The notes beneath the pieces were generated by a model that did no database searches, had not been told where the DNA came from, and saw only the letters and a list, made by a program, of their open reading frames with translations. Source: Pipra filicauda (Eukaryota; Chordata; Aves; Passeriformes; Pipridae). From it: 64,000 bases of DNA. Location of the stretch: assembly GCF_003945595.2 (NCBI RefSeq), contig NW_024104368.1, positions 496,001-560,000 on the forward strand. The letters are read 5' to 3'. Of the stretch, positions 10,131-23,714 are shown piece by piece (the stretch's first letter is position 1; the number at the start of each line of letters is the position of its first letter). The position numbers and the translations under genes were made by a program.

Positions 10131-13100
10131 CCTGACAGAGACTGGACAGTTTCTTCCAGACCATAGAAACAGATATTGTAGACTAATCAGTCCAATCAGG
10201 TTCCTGGGGGACCCTTCAGATATGAGACCATTTTTTGCCGACTCCCTGCTTACTAATGCTTTTGGGTATCAGGAGACGTATTTGCAATTGGTTCAATAAC
10301 AGAGATGTGAGATGAATGAGATGAATGTAGACATTTTGCAGAAATCTACAGACATGCTGACATCAGGGATAACCATGTTGGAGCTTACTCTCAAAAACAG
10401 ACTCACCCTTCTGCCCAATGCTAACAGTTCATTTCATCCCCAAATCCAAGGTTCTCTTAATTGAAAGAGCCAAGGTTGTGCTGAGCTGGACGCTACCAAG
10501 TAAGGAACAGCTCAGCTCACTGTAGTTTGAACTACAATCCTACTCAAACCAACAGTGTGGACAGCAGTATAAACCTTGAGACTTCACATGCTCGTGCCCA
10601 CTTCATCACCTGCAGCTAGGCACCCAGAGATACACCTCCCTGACATGTTCCTGCCTTCTCTTACTTCTCTCCTCCCTCCAGTGCCTATCACGCCAAATCC
10701 CAACATCCCAACAAAGGGAGCATGCTGGCATTTCCTTTTTTTTCTACCTCTAAGAGTCCTTATAAGACCACAATTGCTCACAAAGCATATCAGCTGATCA
10801 ATTCAGGCCTTGACTGTCCCCAAAAGCCTTCCCACAGAGGACAAACAATCAGTCACTTGTGAATTGAAAGATGCAGGTTCAATCTGACCCACTTGCACTC
10901 TGGCTGAACTTTATATCAAAAGTCTACCAAGTAAGCTACGCAAAATTAAACACTGCTTGGAAGGCCACATATGAACTGGAAAAAACAAAGCCACTACAGA
11001 TGTCCAAATAATTTTCTTTCACACCAATTATAAAGCTCCATGCCAATGTGCAGTAACAACAGGTTGCCAATTACACACATTTAAACACTGGGTAGGACCT
11101 GAGGATATGCACTCTACAAGGCTAGAGGTAAAAAGGAATGGTGAAAACACAGGCTGTGTGTGCTACTGGCACAATTTGTTTCAAGTAGGACATTAGACAG
11201 AAAATATGTGCATTTATGGCAATCACAGCAGTCCCTGCTTCCCTGAAAATCTGTGAATAAATCAAATACCTGGACAGTGCTTCCTTGGTTATTGCACTGT
11301 GGGTGCAATTTCAGTGTAGTTTCCGTAAATTTGGCTTGGCTGAGCAGAGACAGGAGGCGTCAGGTTTGGAGAGATTCACATGCAGACCTGCCCATCTGTG
11401 CACATCCCAGCCCCATGCAATGCAGGTTGCCCAGTTGGGGCAAAATTAGACTGATCCGGAACGAGCAGCAGCAGAGCCATATCCTGCATAGACAGATTTT
11501 CAAACTTCAGGGCTGTATCTCACTAGCTAAATGACACACTTTCCAAGATGCAGACTATCCCCTCAGGGTGCTGCATGGTAGTATAAGCATACTCAGAGCT
11601 TCAGCAGGCTTGGCAATATGCTCTGTTGAGTATGCACATATTCAGGGTAGACACAGTCCCCCTCAGTGAAAAAGCAAGGGATAGGTGGAGAGCTGAATGG
11701 TCAGAAAGAAACCTGGCTGGAGGGTGAGTGCACACTGGTACAATGTACATCTGTACATATGTTATTAATTTTACTGCTACCCTTTAAACTGAGTGCATTT
11801 GGAATACCAGCTACATACCACCACAAGCCATGTGGAGTAAATTCTGAAGAAAGGAATTAAATATGCAGTTAATTTTTCCATGGGCTAGAACTAGATTTTA
11901 CTTGCCATACAGATTCCCAAGGAGACCCATTTGAGAGAACTAATGAAACATTAATGCCTGCGAAAGGTTTTTAAGAGTGGTACTTTAGGAACTGTTTGGC
12001 TTTGGTGAAAGGTTTGACTGCCTGATAACCCTAGAGCCTGCAGTTATAGTACAATATTTATAAATGGAAGAGACATTTACAGCCTCATAAAAGCTTCTGT
12101 TTATTGTTATCAAATTGCAGTGTTGCACTGAAACATTAATATGTAGCTTAACCTGTTTCTTGTAGCTCTGTTATGAGAACTGATTAAGTAGCTGAGCAAG
12201 CATAATGGGCGGAAAACTAGCAAATACCAAGTGACAGGGACAATGCATGACAATGAAAGAAAACAATCCAAACACTGCTACCACATCTGTAGCTTGCCTT
12301 TGGCTCTTGAGATATCCAGCTCAAGAGCACGATAGTGCAATGTTTCCTGTGAACAAGAAGTTGCTTTACACTGACTGAATCCTCTGATGTCCTGATGCTC
12401 TAGGACACAGCACGGATCACAAATCTCACTAAAACAGGTATGATCAGAATACTGGGGAGTAAATGGGCTAATACGTTCTCCTGCACACCCCCTTGCTTAG
12501 CAGATATCCGTCCATTTCTCCCTTGGCCCCTGCACTGACTCGTTCTGGAATCCTGCTCTGGTCCTGTATGTACAGCTACAGGGACTGAAGAAATGTACAA
12601 GAAACAACATCTTATTTGACTCATATCTTGATCCTGAAACGTGTAGGGTTTGGTGTGGGAGCTGGACAATAAGCTGCCCTGGATATCTTTGAAAATTTTC
12701 AGTGCACAGGCAAGTTTTGACTAGGAACCCAATGTCTTGGAAGTGCAACACAGCAGGACAATGGAAGGAGGATATGGCTGTGAAAACTTTTGTTTCCCCT
12801 GTTCCACCCAGTTAAGTAGCACATTTGACATAGAACAGCAGCCTCTGTACAGCTGCTGGTGAATCAGAAATAGCACGATACTTTATTTTCCTCTCTGATG
12901 GATATATATCCAGGGCAGGCTCTGAACAAATGTATTTCAATTTAAAACATTATGAGTTCATAAAGGATTGCAGAACTGACATTGATGCTTTTATTGTCAA
13001 ATCGGTTCAGCATATAACCTCTCTCCTTCAAGAAAAGTCTTGGGCAAATAGACCTTGCAAAGTGATGTGAAGGTTAATGAGCATAGTCCTTGTGTGGCTA

Positions 13101-15060
13101 AAACTGACAGAACAATGCTACAGTGGCTGCTTCTTCATTTGAGATCCCCAAGGTGGCTTGTGGAACTTGTAGCTCTTTGCCCTGCTTGTGGCCCAAGATC
13201 CTTCTGCGAACTACATCTTCCCTAAAGCACTGTGTCAATCTTGGTGACAGGCTGTGAGGTACAGCTCAGTCACATATCTTTTAGCACAGTGTCACACTGG
13301 AAATACCAGTACTTCAGGAGATCCTGTCCAGAGGAGATGGAGAGGGCTCAAAATACAAGTTGCCAGAATAATGTATACCCTAACCTCTTTTCCAATTAGC
13401 TTGGAATGAAACTCCATAGATCCCTAAAATTCAAAAATCGAAACTGACCTGAAATGGACTTTTCAGCTTTTTGTCTGGAAACAGAATGCCTTTAACAATC
13501 CAGCAAGAATTTGCTGCTGAAATATCTTTTGGATATCAATTTTCTGTCCAGCTCTATGAATTCCTAATGAATTCCTAAGAGACCAGTCTTCCTAAATCCC
13601 ATAAGTATTTTGGAAAGCCTCATTTTATTTTTTTCTATCCACTGAGAACAAGAATCTAGTGTTCCATATTTCAATCATCTTTTTTGTTACAACCTGTTAG
13701 GCAAAACATCAGTGAGACACTATAAAGGTCCTCAAGGTCTTTTCATCATGCACATCTCAAGGCCTTTAATACAGCTGACACACACACTGTAGGAGGGCTT
13801 TATGTTCCATCTTCAGCACTCTGGATTACAAGTAGGAAGAGTGTCCTACAGACCAGAGGTGCAACACACTGCAAAAGTGCTCCTTGTGGGTATGCTTGTA
13901 ACGAGCAAAAGGGTTGTAGAAAACTGTATGCCTCAAAATCTTCCCCAGGCTAATAGCAAGAAAATAATGAACTGGGAAATAATTAAAACCCAAAACAACC
14001 ACACCACAACCTCTCTTTCCCCCACGCTGAATTATTCACCTTTATGGAAGTGCAGAGCTTCTAGGAACACTGTGAATACATAAAGCTAACTGTTCAGCTA
14101 CCTGTTTCAGAGTGGGTTACACCCAGCCAAAACAGAAAGGCTTAATCACTGATCTTCATTTACAAATTACAAATGAAACTAGACCTGGTCAGGAATCTAC
14201 AGAAGCACCTCTGCTGCCATACAATGGGTCCCACCATGGATGTAGATGGTCAGAATGAGTTCTTAGATTTTTAGGACAAGAGGAAATAAGGACAGAAGAA
14301 ACTCCCAGTAATTGTCTATCCATCCTCCTTCCCATTCATCTTACATTCTTCCTTAACTATGAAATGTTTATTTTGCATGCGTCTTCATATTAAGGCATAG
14401 TATCTTTTCTTCCTCTCCTTAGGAATGTAGAGACTTAATATGAACCACTAAGAATAAAAAAGGAAAAGAGTCTTTTGGCAATGATAATGCAGATTGTAAA
14501 TCTTTACTTTTTCAATTCATGCACTGCATCCTTTTAGACTTGTTGCCGTTGAAACCAGCATGATAAGTGCAAATTTAAAATTGGTTCTTAATTTGAAGAC
14601 TTTTGAGTTTTGGTACTCTAGACTTGCATTTTCAAACTTCATGGCATTTATACCAAGGCACGAGGGTTACTTAAATTTATTTTTCATTATCAGTAAAAGA
14701 CCCTTCAATATATTATGTCATGATTATTTGAACACAAGTCCCTGAAACAAATGAAAAGTAAGGAAATGCTTTTAACTCTAGTTTTAGTACTAAGCAGTTT
14801 TTCATAATGGAAGAATCCCACCTTTTTCTGCATCTTACTTGAGAATTTCAGGAAAACAGAGATGAAGATCTTAAAGTAATTGTCCAGGTAAAAGCTTCTC
14901 TGATCATCTAACTCCTCCCCCAAAAAAGCTTCTGATTAGTTTGTTTCCTAGTGGCCAAAACATTATAAAGTAAATATTTTACTAGTGTCACACTGTCATC
15001 CCATTTCAATGCTGAAAAGAGTATGCAATGAAGACCAAACACATAAAACTTTACTTCTAG
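10131..15060. other. non-coding stretch
   Basis: Nothing gene-like is supported. The open frames on both strands are short with no splice or codon support. About 12060-12220 is a smooth, repeat-free stretch that could be a conserved element. At 13556-13577 there is a small direct repeat of ATGAATTCCTA. No transposon was recognised. Confidence 0.6.
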
Positions 15061-15560
15061 CTGTAAGTAGTTTCCTTATAGTGCAGACCTCAACCTAAAT
15101 GCATGCACAGAGTGCTCCGAGATGCCTTCCTCCAGTTCTAAGTGCTAGCTCACTTGAGCGTACCGAACTGCTGTCATAGGTGCTTGCCAGCTGTATCAAC
15201 TCTAACTGCATTCTGCAATTTCCCTCTCTTGGCAGCTCTGGGGAGGCCTTCCCTGCTGGAAAACAGAGGAGGCACATATATCCCATCATTGCAGAACACA
15301 GCTCTGGCACTCCTGGTTGAGGAAACGGCAGCCCTCGGAGCTTGCCTCTTGGGAATGGGCCCTGTAGTAAGATCACTGGCTTAGCCTGGGTGACAGCAGC
15401 AGGGGCACAGAGGTGTCACACCTTGCTGTGCTCAATTCAACAGCAATTGCTATTGCCAGCCTTGTGCCACATAAGCTGGCCCCAGCGAGCTGTACATGAA
15501 GCACAGGAGGAAGCTTTGCCAGCAGCAGGGTGAGCTGAGGCCATGCCTGGGCCTTGGAGA
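15061..15560. other. GC-richer non-coding patch
   Basis: A local rise in GC produces overlapping open frames on both strands (80 codons +, 93 codons -). They overlap each other, lack codon bias and match no domain I know. I read them as composition artefacts. Confidence 0.5.
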
Positions 15561-16084
15561 GAAAGAACAGAGACTAAATAGCCTCCACCCTACATATTCC
15601 TCCAGCAGAAGCCAACAAACAATTACTGCAATTTACAGCTGTCAGCCCCAAACATAATTAATGTGCAATCACAGCCAGACAACCATCTTAAGGGAGAACA
15701 CGGTCTACTTAGCTCACTTACCCATAGTAAAAAGGACTTTATTTTTAGGGATCACTGCTAATGGCAGACAGTTTCTTGGGGGCCATCAGGATTTAAGCAG
15801 ATGTGGGAACAGATGGCAGGACAATAATGCTTTTTTGGATGATTGACTAATGCCAATGGTAATAAAGATATTTTGCCAATCTTAGATCCAGTAACAAGGA
15901 ATTTTTATCCCAAGAGGTGACAGGAGTTGAATTTTTCTTTTCTTTGTGTGTTTGTAAGCACAAAGAAGTCCTCGCAAATTATACTCAACAATGTTTTTGC
16001 CTTCTTTCCCTTATCCTAAGAAATTGTTTTTCTCTGTATATTTTGAAAAAGGTAATACAAATATTTAATCAGTTTTGTCATGTC

Positions 16085-16650
16085 TCGACTCTGTTGAAAG
16101 CGGGATGACACATATACCAAAGCAAGGGAGTAAAATCTGTCCAGCAGAAGGGAAAATTTATGGCTGCAATTTTGCAGAGGGGTCCCTATGATGCAGTAAA
16201 CCGCGAGAGTGAGGCATGAAGAGTTTATTAAAGCCATAAGAATCCTGAGATGAGATTACAGCCTTTATACTCTGCCACGCTTCAGATTTGATAACGCATG
16301 TCTCCTACCAACCCCCTCCCTCTGCCAGCTCTCCTGGAAAGGCAGAGAGAGGAAAAAATCCGCAGTAGATTGATTTTGATTTCATATGTAGCGTTCTCAT
16401 TAATTTTCAAGGCATCAGCTCGAGCAGATCAAAGTGGCAGAAGACGCTGACATCAGCTTTCATATCTGAGAGGTTATCACTCCCTGATGATAAAATTGCC
16501 GGATTATCAAGGAGTGCATCTGAAAGTCTATAGCTACTGTAAAAAGCATTGTGACATATAAATGCACAATGTGACACCATTACTGTATCATCTTTACTGG
16601 AACACTTAGCAAACATTTTCAGTGTCACCAAATGACAGTCATGCCTTTAA
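16085..16650. promoter_or_regulatory. candidate conserved element with GATA and SOX motifs
   Basis: The stretch is repeat-free. Four TGATAA (GATA-type) motifs occur: 16289-16294 and, on either strand, within 16474-16509, where three lie in 36 bases. Inverted SOX-type motifs CATTGTG (16547-16553) and CACAATG (16565-16571) form a spaced palindrome. A TGACATCA, close to a CRE/AP-1 site, lies near 16448. It also keeps isolated CpGs, which unconstrained DNA tends to lose. The call as enhancer is inference; conservation is untested. Confidence 0.4.
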
Positions 16651-19600
16651 TTTTATTTCTCAGTTTTGTAGCCCTGGAAACTATAATTTGGGGGGATAGC
16701 ACATTCTTTTTCTTTGTCCTGACTGCCTCCAGCTCTGACATGACCATCTGCAGTGGAAAATGTGCCATAAAATATCTGGACCAGCATGGCCAAGGAATCT
16801 TTCACCTTTTTCAGAACTGCTGCTGAAATGTCATAGTAACAGCAAATGATCCCTTAACACCACCATTAGAAATGCTTATTTTAACATTTCAGTTTGTTGG
16901 TTTTTTTACGCTTGGTTTGCATGCAGAACCTCAGGAGTAAGAGACATGTTGTTCTGTGGGCTTTATACATGCTATGACCTCTTGTTTGCTTCTTTTGTTA
17001 GCAGGGGAGACAAGTCAAGCAAAATATTGTAACTTTCTTTAGTCTTCCTTTTTAATGCTCAGTACTGATACAGTTCTAAGACCACTCAGGGCATAAAATA
17101 AATGGGAAAACAATTTCCCAATAACCATGGAGCATATCACCTCTGGTTCTTGGTTTTTAACAGCAGAGAGAAGGCTTGCAAATTCTCTGTTAAGCAGTTT
17201 CATTCACAGCCACTCTTCTTCCCCATTCTGTTTCCTGCCATTCAACATAGCAGGCTTAGGGATGAATTCACAGCAGGAATACAGGGGAAAGGCTACCTAA
17301 AGAAGCTTGGACATTTAGCTATACATTTCTGTGAAAGCCTGGTTTATTGTACTGCTCTGAGAAAGTTTTAGAGAAAACAAACATGTAATATTTCTTCCCG
17401 TTCTGGGAATCATACAGGAGAGCAGATCTATCTGTTCTTGATAATTGCAGTATGATCAAAATGTACCTCACCCAAAGTCATAATGTGTTCACAAACTACA
17501 AGGATTGTAAAAATAAGGGTAGAAAACATACTTGTAGCACACCTCATTTAGGTTTGCTTCTCATCAACCGCTGTGGCAGCAGGGAGAAGGGAGAAGTCTA
17601 TTTCTTGTTTACCACAAATCTAAATCAGTGCAGAAATCTTCAGTCACAATTACTGCATGAAGACTAAACTTCAAAATGCAATCCTAAAATCAATTCTGAA
17701 ACTGTTAAAACCATCAAAAAGTTATGTGTGAGTAGTCAAAAAGAATTATTTTTATGGCTCTAACCTTGGCCAACCTACCAAGTTCAGACTTAGTGCATAT
17801 CTACGTACTACGGTTGGTTCTGCACAGCTGCATTGTGTAAAGCACTGCATCTCAACTCTGTCTCAGTGCTTTCCTGATTATCTTTGATCTGAGAGAGGAC
17901 AAAAGAGTATTGCTTAGGATGTAGATCACATGTCTCAGTCAGAAACTAAAGACATTTGGTCAGGTTTATCTAAGACAGAAGCGTGATTCACAAAGGCAAG
18001 AGATTTGCAGTAGAAGCAAACTGAAATCAAGAGTCATGTCCTTAGGGACGGAGCAAACATCATCTGCAAATGAAGGCCACATGTCACCAGCATAAATTAC
18101 AGACAAGAAACTACAAAATCACAATCACCATCACAATAGTTCATCCTGGTATCAAAATGACCTATTGCTTTGTGGGTATGTTTTATCAAGCTCATTCTAC
18201 AGAAGCTACTTGTGTTGCTGATAATGGTGTGTCTGTGGCTCTGAGTTGACAGTAGACTCCAGAACACACCAAAGAGTGCACACATCCAGATGGTCTGGGT
18301 GTTAGCTGTTGGCTGTGCTGCCTAAGTTTGCTTTGAACTAGCCTATTCACCATATCTACCCCAGGTATCCTAAGAAATTCATGTAGATGATCGACAAAAA
18401 CAAACCCTTTCCAAGAAATGCAACTAACCTAACCCTCAAACAAACAGAAAGTCCAGATGGCTGAATAATGGAAATAGTTGTTTGGTTTGTGAGTAGAAAT
18501 AATAACTTGCATCCAGAGACAAAAAAAAAAAAATCCTAATCAAAAGAACAATGAACAAACCACAAAAACCAAACAGCAAAGAGTGCTCTGCTAGGATAAC
18601 CTGAATAGGAATTGCATAAATGTCTTTTTGGAAAGTAATCAACCACCTCCTTTATATACAGTGTGAGGTCACAATCACTGAAACACTGAATAATGCATAC
18701 CTCTCTTTTTCTTAAATATAAAGAGCAAGCCTGTGATACAAGATCAATATGATGAGTACTTAAACACATTCTAGACAGAACTCAAACTGAAGACATAATG
18801 ATGAAATACCACCCAGCAGAAGTAATAATACCTCCTGTCAGTACTTGTAACAGTTCAAAAGCAATTTATCGACTAAAACCGTGAAGAAAATATTTCTGTT
18901 CAGTGAAGTCTTATGTCATTATGAAGTGAATTTGTATTGCAAAACAGCACAAAAGTTGATATTTCTTGTGAACCTTAAAAATACTTAAAAATACTTGTGA
19001 AACTTGTGAAAGACCAAAAAGCTGTGTTTTCATATAGTTGAATCTTTTTTGTTTAAGAAGAGAATGTTTTAAGTCAACACTGAAGCAATATAAAAGAAAG
19101 TAGAGAACATTTTAGCATAAAATGAATGTTATAGTGTAAAAGTCTCAATGGAATTAAATAGCATAAAAATTAAAAGTTTTAACTAATTGAGACAAACAAT
19201 TCAGCATTACTTAAATGACATGAACAAGCTATTTGCTTCCACCCCTTCCAACTGAAAAAAGCCATCAAAATGTAAATGTACCCATGAAATTTCTGCTTTG
19301 CTGAAACTGCACTATTCCAGTGGAAAAAACACATTTTGACACATTTCTTATTTGTACATATAAAATATGGACTCTGCTGCAAGAAAAGAGACTCCACTGT
19401 TCACAGGTATCAAACTGGCTATGACAGTATGATGCTCTTTTTTTTGCAACTCTTATCTGAGCAACTCTTATTTAAGCTGGTCGGTGGTGAGGTCTTTTGG
19501 AAATGGTGTTCCTTTTAACTCAAAGTGTAAATATTTGTAATGACATCTTCAGATCATGCCTGGGAAATTTCTCTGTTTAGCTGCATTTCAAGAGCTACAG

Positions 19601-22600
19601 CATGTTTGATGGGACCAGATGCAACTCAGATGTGCTGACGGTGATTTAGAAGCACCAATCCTAGTTAGTATCACTAAAAGTCTCTATCAGATTGTGACCT
19701 TCCCAAATTCAAAATATAACATCATTAAGCACAACACAGCCTATCATAATGCTCTTCTACAACCTTCTACTTCCTTTTCCAACTTGCCAGCTCAGGTGAG
19801 GCTCTTTGCAATTATTCAGCAACACTACACTGATAAATCCAAGCATCTCACTGATGTTCTCAGACTGCATTTTACTGTAGAGCTTCTGGTCACTTTAACA
19901 CACAAAGTGAGTGTCCTCCGAGTGCCAAAAAAATTTCTTTGTCAGCTAGGGCAGGTGAGGATCTGCTAAACTGAATGAAAAGCTGCCACTGAAGACACAA
20001 CTTGGAATTTTACAACCTAGATCATCCCGAGTCTCTCCCACCTATCATAAGGTTACTATTTAACCTGCAAAATTGTATTTGATTAAGAGGTCAAGCTTTT
20101 AGAGGAGTTCATATTTTAATGCTATTGGCAGTGAACCTGTTGAGTTAATGCCCAAATTAGGTCACCAAGTCAAGTATTCTGGTCTATTAATATTTATAGC
20201 CAAGCAACTGACTCAAGATATTTGGCGCCTACACAGTGCATTACTTGGGTGTACACCTGGAATGCAGGAGATGGCAAATAGCATGACTTTCAATTTACAG
20301 AACAAAAGAAAACAAGACGCAGAGGGAACTGGCTGCCACGTGCTTGCCCCAGATGACTCTGAATCCCAGGATGCTAGGAAATTGCCTCAACAATTCTGGC
20401 AGCCGTCCGTTCCGAGACACAAGCTCTTAACCAATGTGTAGCCCTGACCTGAATGACAAAAAGGAGCTTCCACATCTCCAGGTATGTTTTATGGAGAAGA
20501 GATAGGAGAGAGTGGATGCTACAGCACGTGGCACTACCATGGGTGGACTCCAGGAGAGCAGAAGGCAGTCAAGACAGCAAACATCATTACCGATGCTGAT
20601 CACTATTTTCATACCTTTTTACATTGTATTTTTATCCACAAAAGTTATGTCTTTTTAAAGATGCTAATAATGTCTGCATTTTCAGTTCTTGTAAAGTTTG
20701 CTGCAATATTAAGAGTAGAAATGCTTCACTCTGTCATGGAAGTGACTCCAAACTGAAAACTTCAAACTCCATGTTGTAACTTCTGTGCTCTGTGGGTAAC
20801 TCATTCCTATACTTTCTGTCCTCCTCTTTAGTTGAGTTTATAACATCTTTCAGGTTTAGAATGGTATTAATGACTAAAGAACCTTCCTATTTTTTACCTG
20901 AGTGAGATTTTTCAATGTGTTTGTTGACCTTAATTATTCTTGACAGGATTTGTTATACATATATCTTGAGTTAATTCAGTTGCATTATTTTAGGTGCTCT
21001 GTCTTAGTACCACTCTTTATAGTTACTTCTGGAATCATAAATCTCTTGTAAACCTGATCTTGTTTCAATTATTGCCTATTTGAAAAACATTCACACTGAA
21101 ATGATCTCATCAGTCTTCACAAATCGAGAAATGAAATGCTGCTAAATGTATATTGCATTCTCTTCTTGATCAAAACCATGTATTTCTAAAAAAGGTTCCA
21201 TATTCTTTTTGTTTTGCAGAAGTGTCTTGTGAGCACCTATGAACTGGTACTATACTAGAAGTGCAGTTTATTTATATGGAATTCCAAACCACATTTCCTA
21301 TAATATGGCTCTAAACCAGTTTCTCAGGATCCAGTGTAAATACACTACATCAAAGTTGAAAACTCTGAACAAGATTGTATAGGGGCCTCAGTCACACAAA
21401 AAACATTACTCAACTCCCTGAAAAAGTGTGGGGAGGTGTAATGTAGAATCTGTCCCAGCTGATCTCTTCTCCAGTCCTTAATTCAGCAGCCACATGGCCC
21501 TGCACCCTTTGCCTGCAGCAGCTCCCTTTGCAATTTGGGCTGATTGCCCAGGATGGGGAAATCAAAATTACAGCTTGATTCCCATCTGCTGCAGAGACCC
21601 ACCTTCTCTCCCAGTAGCCATTGTGTCTTGAGCTGCATCCTGAAATTGTGCTCCATGAATGACAGTAAGGGATCTATCACTTCTTTGATCAGCCCACATA
21701 TAAAATGATAAAAATGTCATACATCCCCATGCATAAATTAGACTGTTCAAGTCCCCCTTTTTTATTGGCCTAGGTCTGTTTTGAAGGTTGTTCGAATGTG
21801 AGCTGGAACCAAGCCATGCCTACCCAAGGTGCAGCTGACCTGACCCCTTAAGAGGCACATTCACACAGACATATAAATGAACCTCCCCATATTCCAACCA
21901 CAAACTTAGATGGCGCAGTCTGTATTTGCAGTTAAGAGTTAAATTATGAAAAAAAAAAAAAAGGCCTTTGATAATTTGATCTTTATTTTTACTATTTAAA
22001 TGCATTCCTTTGTGGCACCTGACCTCCCCACAGATCCCAGAAGATGTGACCAGTGAATGCCACCTTTAGAGCCCACGTATTGGGACTGGCAACAATGAAT
22101 TCGTTTTTCACAAGAGAAGGGCTGTAATGTAGCCACTGATGAGGACTGTGCTTGGACATACGTAGTGAAAAGAGGAAAGTGTTACCCTCACGCTGACCTG
22201 ACACCAGCCCTTGCAGCAAAAAGACCTGGCAATTATAGCAAAGAACTGCTCCATCTCCCTTTTCATTTATGTTTGCATTTATAGCCTCAGTGGTGTCGCA
22301 GATCCAGTGCAGGATAAAGCAGGATGTGGAACTTCTTGCAGAGTGCAAACCAGAAGATCCCAGTACAGCTCCAGAGCCAGCTATCAGCGCACATAAGAGC
22401 TCCTCATACAAAATCTCAGTAATTCCTTATCCAGGCAAGCCTGCTGTATATCTTGTACAAACTCACAAGCATATACTTTAGGCCTACAGTGTTTCACACA
22501 GCTAATGCATTTATGTTCTCATTCATTCTAGTCTGATAGCCAGCCCTTAGGCATACTGTCACAATCTTGCTTTTTCCAAGTAATTCGTATCGAAGCTACT

Positions 22601-23494
22601 GCCTCCCCAAGAAGAAAATATCAATAAGAAATTATACAACTTTGCAGTAATTTCTGCTTCGTTTACACTGAGGAAAATCCTGAGTGGAAACTAAGCCCAA
22701 TGAAAACTTCAAATATTGATGGAACACAGGACAGGAAGCAAACAAAACAGTCACGAAATAAAGTAACTGGAGAATTCTTGTGTGCTTGCAGTCCCTTCTC
22801 AGGCAAATGGTATCCCAGCTGTTCTTATGGCATGAATTAGGAATGACCTGATGTGCCAGAGAGCAACAGGCTCTCTCTGTTCCAAGGAATATTTAATAAT
22901 GCATTCAGCTGTACATAAAGGGATGAGGGAAAAAAGCAACTCAGTTTACAAGTTGGTAGGTCAAGTTCTCCACTGGGATGCAATGAACACAGGCTACCTC
23001 ACAGCTGGGACATGGATGATGTTTCCAAGGTCCCCTGAATATCCAAATCCTGACCAAAGAATGCAGTAGTTCTAGAGTTAGAGGTCTATGAATGCAAGTA
23101 CACCTTCAGACATGCACATATTCATGCTCTCTCTTTTCTTATTTTCCCCTTTTCTATTACACAATGCAATAAATGCATGCTCTTCAGTTTGATTTCCTCT
23201 CCCCAACAGGCCAAGCATATGACTCAGGTTTTGTTCACTGAGCCAAACAATCATCTGTGCTCCAGCTCTCATCTACCACACACCTGCAGCAGCTACCTAG
23301 TTAGGCTCAACAGCCCAGACAACCACAATCAAATAGCATCGCATAGAAATTATAGCTGCTCAAAGAAAATTAATCTAAAGATTAATGACTCTCAAGTAAC
23401 TGGAAGTGCTAATATGTTTTTGTTCTTATTTTAATTAAATGTGTTCAAGTTTAGAATGCAAATGCAAAGATTCAAAACTTCCAGGTCTGAAAGA
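16651..23494. other. non-coding stretch
   Basis: No exon is supported. The longest frames (116 codons at 19619 on +, 139 codons at 21992 on -) have no recognisable domain, codon bias or splice context. Simple features are A13 at about 18521, a doubled AAAAATACTT at 18970-18990, two copies of GCAACTCTTAT at 19446-19471, and A14 at 21949-21962. Confidence 0.6.
21949..21962. repeat. poly-A run (14 A)
   Basis: A homopolymer of 14 A. No retrotransposed sequence or target-site duplication was recognised beside it, so I do not call it the tail of an insertion. Confidence 0.9.
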
Positions 23495-23714
23495 GAGTAG
23501 ATTTAGATTAGATATAAAGAAGATATCTTTTACAATGAGTGGAGAGAGACACTGAAACAAGTTGCCTAGAGAAGCTGTAGGTGTCCCAAGGGAAGTGTTC
23601 AAAGTCAAATCGGACAGGGCTTTAAGGAACTTGATCTAGTGACAAATGTCTGTGCCAATGGCAGGGGTGTTGAAGGTCCCTTCGAACAAAAATTATTCTG
23701 TAATTGAATGATTC
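23495..23714 (+). mobile_element. CR1 LINE, 5'-truncated 3' end
   Basis: The order of phrases matches the avian CR1 3' region: TTTAGATTAGATAT, GTTGCCTAGAGAAGCTGTAG, GAAGTGTTCAAAG, a diverged GGGCTTTAAGGAACTTGATC, AATGGCAGGGGTGTTGAAGG and TCCCTTCGAAC, ending in degenerate ATTCTGTAATTGAATGATTC, the CR1-type 8-bp terminal repeat. Only about 220 bases remain and no reverse transcriptase is present. CR1 copies are normally 5'-truncated and end in such repeats instead of poly-A. Divergence from the consensus I remember suggests an old copy. Confidence 0.9.

Noticed and set aside
21992..22411. 139-codon open frame on - strand
   Set aside because: No recognisable family or third-position bias, and overlapping frames occur on the other strand.
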